9,295 nt of DNA from Ignavibacteriaceae bacterium (GCA_022865965.1 JALHTS010000662.1:1-9295), one strand, 5' to 3'. Positions 1 to 6,522 are shown, counted from the first letter of the stretch. Numbers and translations are program-made. Notes: a model not told the origin generated them from the sequence alone.

Positions 1-552
1 CCACAACCAGCCGAATATACCTGCAGTGAACAGCGCATAGATCAGTCCGTCAAACATTGATTTCAGTTTGGCGCTCCAGCTTCTTTTATACCAGATACTG
101 TTCTGCATTAAAGCAAGACTGTAACCTACAAATGCAGTAGCCCCTGCAAACCTGAATACAGAAAGATAATGAGCTCCCGGTTCCAGAGCACGTCCAGCAA
201 TATATGCGGCGAATATTCCAACTATTACGCAATAGACAAACCACTGTGCAAGACTTGAACCCATTTTAGTTTGTCCCGTTGGAAACATATTAATAAAAGC
301 CACAGGACCTTTATTCATCTTTTCCCTGAACTCCTGTGTGTTTCTTTCCTTATTGTCTTTGGCATATGGAAGAACATACTCGCCGGGCGGTATGTTATGC
401 TTTCTGAGATCATCCATTACCGGATCTTCTGAAGGAAGTTTTTTGAAGTCCGTGCTGTGATAAGTAAACACCATATGAAGAACGGAACTCACAATAAAAA
501 CTGCAGCAGCAGAAAGAAGTATAGGAAGCCAAAGGCTTGTGATAGCAATCAT
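1..552 (-). CDS. Multi-pass membrane protein of unknown function (C-terminus cut by window edge)
   Basis: An open frame of 184 codons runs from ATG at 552 to base 1 without a stop, so only the last few residues are probably missing. The protein begins MIAITSLWLPILLSAAAVF, a hydrophobic N-terminal helix (about residues 4-25). A soluble stretch of about 70 residues follows, containing IPPGEYVLPYA (54-64) and KMNKGPVAFINMFP (about 78-91). Three more hydrophobic segments lie at about 103-122, 131-149 and 167-184, giving roughly four membrane helices. The start is well supported: AAAGGAG (561-567 on the complement) lies 8 bases upstream. From memory it resembles conserved small membrane proteins of about 185-190 residues annotated as hypothetical in Bacteroidota and Acidobacteriota, but I cannot name a family. 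No catalytic motif is visible. The next gene upstream on the same strand ends 278 bases away, so co-transcription is uncertain. Confidence 0.85.
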   Translation of the reverse strand, partial: MIAITSLWLPILLSAAAVFIVSSVLHMVFTYHSTDFKKLPSEDPVMDDLRKHNIPPGEYVLPYAKDNKERNTQEFREKMNKGPVAFINMFPTGQTKMGSSLAQWFVYCVIVGIFAAYIAGRALEPGAHYLSVFRFAGATAFVGYSLALMQNSIWYKRSWSAKLKSMFDGLIYALFTAGIFGWLW

Positions 553-560
553 TTGAGCGA

Positions 561-567
561 CTCCTTT
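561..567 (-). promoter_or_regulatory. Ribosome binding site of the membrane protein gene
   Basis: On the minus strand the sequence reads AAAGGAG, 8 bases before the ATG at 552. This close match to the Shine-Dalgarno consensus fixes the start of a gene that is otherwise cut by the window edge. Confidence 0.75.
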
Positions 568-779
568 TGTTTAATTTTAAGACTATTTTGAATTAAACTC
601 TCGATAAAAAGAAATAACCCTCAGCATGATATTATAAATAAATATTTTCACAACCAAGAAGGCTTTTGTCTGTTAATATTTTCTAATTGCATCTATCTTG
701 AGATTGAACAGTATTAGAATGTTTTTTATGATATACGGCTTGTAAAATTCCGGTAAGATGTTTGAGTCCAGAACTCACC

Positions 780-826
780 TATCCTAATTATATCGGGATA
801 AGCCTCCGGCTGAGATGTCCGCCGTT
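780..826. other. GC-rich patch with imperfect hairpins downstream of the lipoprotein gene
   Basis: Within an AT-rich spacer, a short stretch is unusually GC-rich. It contains TATCC (780-784) and GGATA (796-800), which can form a hairpin. Read on the minus strand, TATCCCGA/TTAGGATA gives 8 pairs with one mismatch and a 5-base loop. Next to it lies AGCCTCCGGCT (AGCC/GGCT with a 3-base loop), then TGAGATGTCCGCCG. It begins just past the stop of the minus-strand lipoprotein gene, so it could act in 3' end formation. No T-tract follows on the minus strand, so it is not a standard intrinsic terminator. The rest of the 553-830 spacer shows nothing I can name. Confidence 0.3.
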
Positions 827-830
827 TCCA

Positions 831-1256
831 TTACATTTTTACAGCTTTAAATGTACCTCTGTTGGAAGCGACAACTGTTTTAAACCATCTCCAGTCTCCG
901 GAAAAGCTTCCATTAGAAAGTTCGCCAACAAGCTCTACATAATTTTCCGGATTATCCGGATTGAGATTAATATACATGCTGTCGCCTTCTATTCTTCCGG
1001 TTAAATATCCGAGGCCATACTGCGGTCCGCAAACCGTGCAGTTTTTAATATCCCTAATAGCCCAGTTCCCTTCAACCGTATTCGAATCAATTCTGCTTAT
1101 ATACAAACCACCTTCACCAACAAGTTCTCCAACAAAATTAAAACTTTTATAGCTGAAATTACCGTAAGGAAAAGATTCTGCGACTTCACTGGAAGAACAA
1201 CTTAAAAGAAATGTCAAAACCCCGGTAAACAGAAAAAATATAATTGTCTTTTTCAT
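831..1256 (-). CDS. Small lipoprotein, unknown function
   Basis: A 141-residue protein with an N-terminal lipoprotein signal: KK at 2-3, a hydrophobic stretch, then the lipobox L17-L18-S19-C20, after which Cys20 would be lipidated. It is therefore predicted to be an envelope lipoprotein. The mature part is rich in Gly, aromatic and beta-prone residues (GGLYISRID, GYLTGRIEGDSMYINLNP, ELSNGSFSGDWRW), which suggests a small beta-sandwich or barrel with repeated G-x-(I/L)-x-G-D/S turns. A CTVCG stretch near residues 73-77 supplies a CxxC pair, which could be a disulfide or a metal site. No clear Shine-Dalgarno precedes the ATG. No catalytic motif is visible and I do not recognise a named family. 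The gene is divergent from the large secreted protein gene that follows, so the spacer between them should hold both promoters. Confidence 0.8.
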   Translation of the reverse strand: MKKTIIFFLFTGVLTFLLSCSSSEVAESFPYGNFSYKSFNFVGELVGEGGLYISRIDSNTVEGNWAIRDIKNCTVCGPQYGLGYLTGRIEGDSMYINLNPDNPENYVELVGELSNGSFSGDWRWFKTVVASNRGTFKAVKM

Positions 1257-1691
1257 TTTATTTGAAATTTTTGTGATGCTCTTTTATTTACCAGGAAAGA
1301 TCATATTGAAATAAAAATAAATCAACAGCATAATTGTACTCTTTTCTTCTGCAGGAGTTAAAATTGAAAACCGAGTAATTAGACGCTCGTGCATAAAAAT
1401 CACTATGGGCTTTTGAGTTGATCAAAAAGACTTTTTCCGAGAAATAATTTAATTCCTCACAGGGAAATTTTTCATGTAATAAATGACAAAATTTATTCGA
1501 TGGCATTTAATAATTGCAAAATGAAACACTATTATTTGGCATTGTTGTTGTGTTTAGATTTACATTATTAATAATTTACATTGCACTTTTTGAAAATTTA
1601 TTAGATGTCAGAAAATCCTTTCTCATCGCGCTCGCTCAATCGCAGAAATAACTGTAACTTTCCAAAACAATTTTATATAAAAGGGACAACA
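1257..1691. other. Divergent spacer without a supported gene
   Basis: This stretch lies between two divergent genes and should hold both promoters, but I could not pick a convincing one. It is AT-rich. A perfect 12-base palindrome ATTATTAATAAT lies at 1564-1575, and it is flanked by two copies of TTTACATT; in such AT-rich DNA this could be chance. A small GC-richer patch lies at about 1624-1641 (TCATCGCGCTCGCTCAATCG). A 72-codon open frame on the minus strand (1288-1506) lacks a ribosome binding site and has a composition typical of translated AT-rich spacer, so I do not call it a gene. Confidence 0.5.
1681..1686 (+). promoter_or_regulatory. Ribosome binding site supporting the start at 1692
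   Basis: AAGGGA lies 5 bases before the ATG at 1692, within AAAAGGGACAACA. The earlier in-frame ATG at 1605 has no purine-rich site before it. This site and the signal peptide that begins at 1692 together decide the start. Confidence 0.55.
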
Positions 1692-3746
1692 ATGAAAGAG
1701 TGTTACTTCAAAAATTTCTTTGCTTTAATTGTACTCATATTCGTATTTCTTTCAATTACTATAAAAGCTCAAACTAATGTAAGCGGGTTAATCTCGACTA
1801 ACACAACCTGGTCTTTTGCGGGCAGTCCATATATAGTAACGGGAAATGTATTGGTAGATCAGACAGCTGAATTGTCAATAGAACCGGGGGTTACAGTTAA
1901 GTTTAACGCCGGTACATCGATTCACATTGATGGTGCCTTATTAGCGATAGGTACAGACGTCAGTAAAATTATTTTTACATCAAATGCATCCACACCGCAA
2001 CCCGGTGACTGGGGATACCTTTATTTCAGCGATCTTAGCACAGATGCTGAATTCGACCTAAGCGATAATTATCTTAGCGGTTCTATACTCAAGCACGTAA
2101 TAGTTGAATACGGAGGCGGTGCACAGGTAGATAATAACGGCACAATAAGACTGGAGAATGCACATCCTTTTATCGACAATTCCAGGATAATCAACAATTA
2201 TATGACAGGAATTACTGGATGGCTATTATCCGGTGATTTGCGAATAACGAATAATGTTATTGAAAATAATGGAACGATTTATTATAACTCCGGCGGCATC
2301 TATCTAGATGACTGGTGGCAAGGAGCAAATGTCAGAATCGAAAATAATACTATAAAAAATAACATTGGTGGTTTGTGCGGAGGTATCTATGCTTCCATTT
2401 TTAAAAGTGCCATTATCCGAAATAATCTTATCGAAGATAACTCTTCAGAAAGTAACGGAGGCGGAATTTATTTTTATGGAACAGGATTACTTGAAGACAA
2501 CATTATATATAATAATGTTTCTAAGGGTCCAGGAGCGGGTATATTTTTGCTATGGAGCAATGCATTAATCACAAAAAATTATATAATTAATAACAAGGCC
2601 CAGGGTATAAATGTGTGGGGAGGCGGACTGTTTATTGAGCCAACCGATAATGGTGTTATCGAGGTATCGAATAATATATTTGCGGAAAATGTAAGCGATG
2701 AAGAAGGTGGAGGAGTTTATGTTCTGCCCGGTTATTCACCAGGCACCACGATTATTTATCAACATAATTCATTCATCAGAAATACTGCACCGCTTTCAGC
2801 AGCGGGAAGATTCAGTGAATCTGATAAGGATTTTAAGTATAACACAATTACAGAAAACATTTCAAACGGTTCTACTCCAACGGGCGCAGTAAAAATAAGT
2901 TACACACCATTATTTAATTATAATAATATCTTTAACAACGCAACTGAGTATGCACTATGGAATGATAATCCCCAGACATCACCAAACGTAGATGGAACGA
3001 ATAATTGGTGGGGCAGCTCTGTTGAAAATGAAGTTTCTGCAGCAGTTTACGACTGGTTTGATGAATCAGCTCTGGGCATTTTTATTCATTCTCCATACTC
3101 TTCAAATTTCATAACAACAGCCCCTGTTTCATCACCGGTAAATTTTAATTCTGTTGCCGGGACGGATAAAATTGATGTTAGCTGGTCTGCTAATTTTGAA
3201 CCTGACATTGCCGGATATAAAATATATTGGGGTTTAGTATCGCAGTTACCTTACTTGAATTCAGAAGATGTTGGAAATGTAACCAACTATTCGATTGAGG
3301 GTTTATCCGGCGGATCATACTTCGTTACGCTGACTGCCTATGATAATGATGCGGCATCAATTACTGATAATCTTATAACGATTGTAAATGAAAAACAAAT
3401 TTCAGGAAATGAAAGCTGGTATGCTAAAGCAGTTGTTTCTGACATAGTCAGCGATGTGTCTGAAGATAAATCCATTTATCCGGATGAGTTCGAATTATCA
3501 CAGAATTATCCTAATCCGTTTAATCCAGGTACGGTAATCAGTTATAAGTTACCGGCAAGCGGTAATGTAACGCTTAAGGTTTATGATATTTTGGGAAATG
3601 AGATAGCAGCATTAGTTAATGAAGAAAAAACCGCAGGAAGTTATGTCGTAGATTTTAATGCATCAGAATTATCAACAGGAGTTTATTTCTATAGACTGCA
3701 AGCAGGTTCTTTTGTTCAAACAAAAAAGATGACAGTAATAAAATAA
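1692..3746 (+). CDS. Secreted parallel beta-helix protein with fibronectin III and T9SS sorting domain
   Basis: A 684-residue protein predicted to be exported by Sec and then secreted or surface-anchored by the type IX system. Residues 1-27 (MKECYFKNFFALIVLIFVF...KAQ) are a signal peptide. Residues about 130-445 hold a right-handed beta-helix with at least six rungs of the form NN-x-I-x-x-N...GGGIY (for example NNVIENN, NNLIEDN, NNIFAEN), ending in the TNNWWG element seen in such proteins. A fibronectin III-like domain follows at about 480-565 (IDVSWSANFEPDIAGYKIYW). Residues about 599-684 are a T9SS type A sorting domain (TIGR04183-like), with FELSQNYPNPFNP, then VYDILGNEIAALVNEEKTAGSY and STGVYFYRLQAG. 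Beta-helix rungs of this kind occur in polysaccharide lyases and NosD/periplasmic copper-binding proteins, but no catalytic residues can be assigned, so the substrate is unknown. An in-frame ATG at 1605 would add 29 residues that do not look like a signal peptide and that lack a ribosome binding site. A strong terminator follows 16 bases after the stop. Confidence 0.88.
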   Translation: MKECYFKNFFALIVLIFVFLSITIKAQTNVSGLISTNTTWSFAGSPYIVTGNVLVDQTAELSIEPGVTVKFNAGTSIHIDGALLAIGTDVSKIIFTSNASTPQPGDWGYLYFSDLSTDAEFDLSDNYLSGSILKHVIVEYGGGAQVDNNGTIRLENAHPFIDNSRIINNYMTGITGWLLSGDLRITNNVIENNGTIYYNSGGIYLDDWWQGANVRIENNTIKNNIGGLCGGIYASIFKSAIIRNNLIEDNSSESNGGGIYFYGTGLLEDNIIYNNVSKGPGAGIFLLWSNALITKNYIINNKAQGINVWGGGLFIEPTDNGVIEVSNNIFAENVSDEEGGGVYVLPGYSPGTTIIYQHNSFIRNTAPLSAAGRFSESDKDFKYNTITENISNGSTPTGAVKISYTPLFNYNNIFNNATEYALWNDNPQTSPNVDGTNNWWGSSVENEVSAAVYDWFDESALGIFIHSPYSSNFITTAPVSSPVNFNSVAGTDKIDVSWSANFEPDIAGYKIYWGLVSQLPYLNSEDVGNVTNYSIEGLSGGSYFVTLTAYDNDAASITDNLITIVNEKQISGNESWYAKAVVSDIVSDVSEDKSIYPDEFELSQNYPNPFNPGTVISYKLPASGNVTLKVYDILGNEIAALVNEEKTAGSYVVDFNASELSTGVYFYRLQAGSFVQTKKMTVIK

Positions 3747-3762
3747 TAAGATTATCTGTTTG

Positions 3763-3793
3763 AAAACTGCCGTGCATGTAACATGGCAGTTTT
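3763..3793 (+). terminator. Intrinsic terminator after the T9SS cargo gene
   Basis: AAAACTGCC (3763-3771) and GGCAGTTTT (3785-3793) form a perfect 9-base-pair stem. GTG/CAT adds three more pairs (one G-T), around a 7-base loop CATGTAA. The right arm ends in TTTT and is followed by C and T-rich sequence. It starts 16 bases after the TAA of the gene, as expected for a Rho-independent terminator. Confidence 0.82.
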
Positions 3794-4008
3794 CTTACAA
3801 ATAATTTTTATACTTCGTTGAACCCGGGGCAATCTTTTTATTTTCCACTTTTTTCTTTCAAATTTAATTGTTGATATTAATAAATATAGGTTTTTACTTA
3901 GACGAAATCTTTTTAAACTGGAATTTCTTTTTTAATTTACACTGGCAAATAATCAAATATGTTGTTGATCGGATATTTACTCTTTCATCAAAAAAGAAAA
4001 ATATAGGA
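3794..4008. other. AT-rich spacer before the metallopeptidase
   Basis: No gene is visible. The stretch is AT-rich apart from AACCCGGGGC at about 3822-3831. It should hold the promoter of the metallopeptidase. One loose candidate is TTG at 3868-3870 with TAGGTTTT at about 3887-3894, which resembles the Bacteroidota pattern TTG...TAnnTTTG, but this is weak. Confidence 0.4.
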
Positions 4009-4062
4009 ATGCGCTAGAGAGTTACAAAACAAAGTTTAAACGGAGAAGACAAAAGAGGCATT
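4009..4062 (+). other. Apparent former N-terminal codons of the metallopeptidase, interrupted by TAG
   Basis: In frame with the downstream gene, the bases read ATG (4009) CGC TAG AGA GTT ACA AAA CAA AGT, and so on: M-R-stop-R-V-T-K-Q-S-L-N-G-E-D-K-R-G-I. YpfJ-family proteins, as I recall them, begin with a pattern like M-R-W-Q-G-R-R-E-S-D-N-V-E-D-R-R. The match in spacing (MR at the start, then Q/E-S, N, E-D, K/R-R) suggests this was coding and that TGG (Trp) became TAG. TAG also ends the beta-CASP gene in this window, so it is likely a normal stop codon here. No well-spaced ribosome binding site precedes the ATG at 4009: AGGA directly abuts it. Confidence 0.6.
4053..4058 (+). promoter_or_regulatory. 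Possible ribosome binding site for the TTG start
   Basis: AAGAGG lies 4 bases before the TTG at 4063. It could allow translation downstream of the in-frame TAG. The spacing is shorter than usual and the same bases also read as family-like codons (K-R-G), so the match may be a coincidence. Confidence 0.35.
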
Positions 4063-4854
4063 TTGCCAAAAGTTATAGCCGGTTTTGTCATTGGAATAAC
4101 AGTAATTGTTCTAGTAGTTATGCTGCTCGGCGTGAATCCCGTTTCGTTGTTTAAGGACACACAGTCAAATGATAAGTTGTCTTCAACAGAACTTACCGAA
4201 ATTGCTCATAACAGAGAGCTACGTCATTTAATTTCCACCGTAGTTTCAGAAACAGGTGATTTCTGGAATATAATCTTTCATAACTCAGAAATAACTTTCC
4301 GAAGACCTGAATTAGTTTTATACAACGACAAAATTGACCCGACGTGTGAAAGAATAGATTCTGTAGCGGGACCTTTTTACTGTCCCGATGATGAAACAAT
4401 TTACATGGATCTCAGCTTTCATGATGAACTACATAAACAAGTGGATGCATCCTGTCACTTTGCGCTGATTTATGTGATTGCTCACGAATTTGGTCATCAT
4501 ATACAAAAATTAACCGGTGTAAATGATAAGTTGCAATCACCGCGTTCAAAATTTGATAAAAAGGAATACGATCAGTATTCTCTACGCCTGGAGCTTCAGG
4601 CAGATTTTTATGCAGGTGTTTGGGCTCGTTATTCGCACAGATTAAATCTTCTTGAAGAAAGTGATATTAGAGCGGCATTAGATGACGCTAGCGAAGCCGG
4701 CTATGAACTCATTAAGAAAAGTGCGCACCTAGGTTATCTGGTACCGGATTCTTTTACACACGGAACTGCCGAGCAAAGAATAAAATGGTTTTACAAGGGA
4801 TTTACAACCGGCGATTACAAACAGGGCGATACTTTTAGTACAGATGAACTTTAA
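4063..4854 (+). CDS. YpfJ-type neutral zinc metallopeptidase (membrane-anchored)
   Basis: A 263-residue protein of the putative neutral zinc metallopeptidase family (PF04228, COG2321, E. coli YpfJ). Residues about 5-23 form a single membrane helix, so the catalytic domain is probably periplasmic. The zinc site is H141-E-F-G-H145, with E142 as the general base. LELQADFYAGVWARY (about 175-190) supplies the likely third ligand and the ExxxD motif (E177, D181). VAGPFYCPDDETIYMDLSF (101-119) is the conserved family block, with C95 and C107 as a possible disulfide pair. The C-terminal GTAEQRIKWFYKGF is also typical. The open frame starts at a TTG (4063) with AAGAGG 4 bases upstream. Family-like codons continue upstream to an ATG at 4009 but are broken by TAG at 4015. 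The gene may therefore be a truncated allele that starts at TTG and keeps the anchor and active site, or the base may be an error. The substrate is unknown. Confidence 0.88.
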   Translation: MPKVIAGFVIGITVIVLVVMLLGVNPVSLFKDTQSNDKLSSTELTEIAHNRELRHLISTVVSETGDFWNIIFHNSEITFRRPELVLYNDKIDPTCERIDSVAGPFYCPDDETIYMDLSFHDELHKQVDASCHFALIYVIAHEFGHHIQKLTGVNDKLQSPRSKFDKKEYDQYSLRLELQADFYAGVWARYSHRLNLLEESDIRAALDDASEAGYELIKKSAHLGYLVPDSFTHGTAEQRIKWFYKGFTTGDYKQGDTFSTDEL

Positions 4855-4871
4855 TTAGTATATGTTTAAGA

Positions 4872-4896
4872 GGAGTTCACCTTTCAAGCGACCTCC
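4872..4896. repeat. Imperfect GC-rich hairpin
   Basis: GGAGTTCAC (4872-4880) and GCGACCTCC (4888-4896) form a 9-base stem with one mismatch and one G-T pair around the loop CTTTCAA. It lies 18 bases after the metallopeptidase stop and could help transcription end formation on the plus strand, although no T-tract follows. Its composition differs from the AT-rich surroundings, so it may instead be a copy of a dispersed palindromic repeat. Confidence 0.35.
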
Positions 4897-4913
4897 ACTT
4901 CATAAGTAAATAA

Positions 4914-4946
4914 AATAAAAAACCCAATTCATAATGAACCGGGTTT
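4914..4946 (-). terminator. Terminator between convergent genes, best on the minus strand
   Basis: AAACCC (4920-4925) and GGGTTT (4941-4946) form a stem that continues after an AA/CC internal loop with TTC/GAA. Read on the minus strand, the right arm runs into TTTTTTATTTTATTT, a good T-tract, so it should end citrate synthase transcripts, whose stop codon is about 49 bases before it. On the plus strand GGGTTTATAATATTT may give weaker termination for the metallopeptidase gene. Confidence 0.7.
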
Positions 4947-4994
4947 ATAATATTTAACTGGCAGCTCGGGAAAACTGAACTACGGAAATTAAAT

Positions 4995-6302
4995 TTATTT
5001 TATTCCTGCCATTTCTTCAAGCATAGCAGTTGTAAGTGATTTTGGTCTTTCAATCGGGTAACCGAGTGCACGATCCCAGATAATATTAGAAACAACGCCG
5101 AGCGCTCTTCCAATACCAAACAGAACTGTGTAGTAATCGTACTCAGTTAAACCGTAATACCACTGAATCACACCCGATTGAGCATCAACATTTGGCCATG
5201 GATTTTTTGCTTTGCCTTGTTCAAGAAGAACTGGAGGAACAACTTTAAAGAGAAGATCGACATATTTGAATAAAGGATAATCAGGTAAATGCTTCAAGCA
5301 AAACTCACGCTGTGCCATGTAGCGGGGATCGGTTTTTCTTAAAACTGCATGTCCGAATCCCGGAACAACCTGTCCACCTTTCAGAGTATCCCAAACAAAT
5401 TGTTTCATTTCCTCTTCTGTAGGAACCTTACCGCCCTTTTGTTCATACACTTGCTGAGTCCATCTTAATACTTCCTGATTTGCCAGTCCGTGTAATGGTC
5501 CTGCCAATCCGTTTATCATTGCAGATATTGAGTAATAAACATCAGAAAGTGCACTTGCAACAAGATGTCCTGCATGTGCGCTTACATTACCGCTTTCGTG
5601 ATCACTGTGAAGAATGAAATACATTCTTGCAACATCATCATACGGTTTTTTAATTCCCATCATATGAGCAAAGTTACCGCCCATATCAAGCTTCGGATCT
5701 GAAGGGATTATGTTACCGCCTTTATATTTAAGTCTGTAAATAAAAGCTGCAATTTTCGGAAGACGAGCTAATAGAGTTAATCCATCTTCATAAGTAGGAG
5801 CCCAATAATCGTTCTTGCTTAAATTTCCCTTTTCATATTCTTTGACGAATACGGACTCTTTCTGCATAGAAACAATAGCAGCAGAGAACATTGCCATTGG
5901 GTGAGAATCAATAGGAAGTGCTTTAAGCACATCGAATACATACTTAGGAACTTCCTGTCTTTTGCGGAATTCTTCAGCAACTTCTTCTACATCTTCTTTA
6001 GTCGGAACTTCTCCGGTTAAGAGAAGATAGAAGAATCCTTCTACGTAAGGCATTTCACCGCCGGGAACTTTAGGAAGTTTTTCCATGACTTCCGGAATGG
6101 TAAAACCACGGAATCTTATTCCTTCCATAGGATCGAGATACGAAATATCTGTTACGAGGCTTCTTATACCTCGCGCACCTCCAATTACCTGACCGATGTT
6201 AACTTCACCTACCTTGACTTCTCCGAACTCCTTTACTAAGCGAGTTGTGCGCGGACGCCAGGCTTCAATTTTTTCCTGAAGTTTTTTCTTCAAAGCTGAC
6301 AT
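4995..6302 (-). CDS. Citrate synthase, eukaryote-like (mitochondrial-type)
   Basis: A 435-residue enzyme that condenses oxaloacetate and acetyl-CoA to citrate, entering the TCA cycle in the cytoplasm. It resembles mitochondrial citrate synthases more than the bacterial GltA type: LHSDHESGNVSAHAGHL (231-247), GLAGPLHGLANQEVL (265-279), VPGFGHAVLRKTDPRY (313-328) and LLEQGKAKNPWPNVDA (359-374) are near-identical to the animal enzyme. The catalytic residues of pig heart enzyme, His274, His320 and Asp375, correspond to H271, H318 and D373. The substrate-binding arginines are R327 and R399. The animal NVDAHSG is NVDAQSG here. Citrate synthases of this type are known in some bacteria, notably Geobacteraceae (established knowledge). 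The length fits a mature mitochondrial-type enzyme without a targeting peptide. AGGAGGAG 3 bases before the ATG fixes the start. No other TCA gene is adjacent. A terminator lies downstream at 4914-4946. The symbol is left empty because gltA normally denotes the other type. Confidence 0.96.
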   Translation of the reverse strand: MSALKKKLQEKIEAWRPRTTRLVKEFGEVKVGEVNIGQVIGGARGIRSLVTDISYLDPMEGIRFRGFTIPEVMEKLPKVPGGEMPYVEGFFYLLLTGEVPTKEDVEEVAEEFRKRQEVPKYVFDVLKALPIDSHPMAMFSAAIVSMQKESVFVKEYEKGNLSKNDYWAPTYEDGLTLLARLPKIAAFIYRLKYKGGNIIPSDPKLDMGGNFAHMMGIKKPYDDVARMYFILHSDHESGNVSAHAGHLVASALSDVYYSISAMINGLAGPLHGLANQEVLRWTQQVYEQKGGKVPTEEEMKQFVWDTLKGGQVVPGFGHAVLRKTDPRYMAQREFCLKHLPDYPLFKYVDLLFKVVPPVLLEQGKAKNPWPNVDAQSGVIQWYYGLTEYDYYTVLFGIGRALGVVSNIIWDRALGYPIERPKSLTTAMLEEMAGIK

Positions 6303-6305
6303 GTT

Positions 6306-6313
6306 CTCCTCCT
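6306..6313 (-). promoter_or_regulatory. Ribosome binding site of citrate synthase
   Basis: AGGAGGAG on the minus strand, 3 bases (or 6 from the first AGGAG register) before the ATG at 6302. This is the strongest Shine-Dalgarno in the window and fits a highly expressed central-metabolism gene. Confidence 0.85.
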
Positions 6314-6467
6314 GTATTTTTTGTTAAAACTTTTTCTATTAAATACACTGATTCAGCAATTTTTGATTTCTGCTGTTAACAATATACGAAGAAAATTAAA
6401 TTGCTTGAATAGAACTCACCAAAAAATCTGCTATATTTTTTATAATATTGAGTTTGAAAGTCCAGTC

Positions 6468-6522
6468 TATAAGGCAGAGTATTGATAGGATAGAATCATT
6501 ATAAGCCTTATAAGGCTATAAT
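6468..6522. repeat. Palindrome AGCCTTATAAGGCT with an extra half-site
   Basis: A perfect 14-base palindrome AGCCTTATAAGGCT lies at 6504-6517. ATTAT (6498-6502) and ATAAT (6518-6522) extend it to a 9-pair stem if A6503 is bulged. A further copy of TATAAGGC lies at 6468-6475, so an alternative pairing with GCCTTATA at 6505-6512 is possible. It sits about 200 bases upstream of citrate synthase and about 75 bases past the stop of the beta-CASP gene, both read leftward. It could be an operator for a dimeric regulator, an RNA hairpin, or a 3' end structure; no T-tract follows on the minus strand. The rest of the 6303-6594 spacer is AT-rich, and I could not pick a convincing promoter for citrate synthase. 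Confidence 0.5.

Noticed and set aside
762..1152. Plus-strand open frames opposite the 141-residue lipoprotein gene.
   Set aside because: They overlap a gene with a clear lipoprotein signal on the other strand and show no signal or motif of their own.
1288..1506. A 72-codon open frame on the minus strand in the divergent spacer.
   Set aside because: No ribosome binding site, a composition rich in Phe, Tyr, Asn and Ser as expected from AT-rich DNA, and no recognisable motif. It would also occupy the promoter region of the lipoprotein gene.
1564..1575. ATTATTAATAAT palindrome as an operator.
   Set aside because: Composed only of A and T in a very AT-rich spacer, so a perfect 12-base palindrome is weak evidence by itself.
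2365..2892. Plus-strand open frames inside the beta-helix gene.
   Set aside because: They are out-of-frame reads of a gene with clear rung repeats and a sorting domain.
4009..4065. Recoding of TAG as an amino acid in this organism.
   Set aside because: The beta-CASP gene ends in TAG at a position that matches its family length, so TAG is most simply a normal stop codon.
4193..4399. A minus-strand open frame inside the metallopeptidase gene.
   Set aside because: It lies opposite conserved family residues and has no support of its own.
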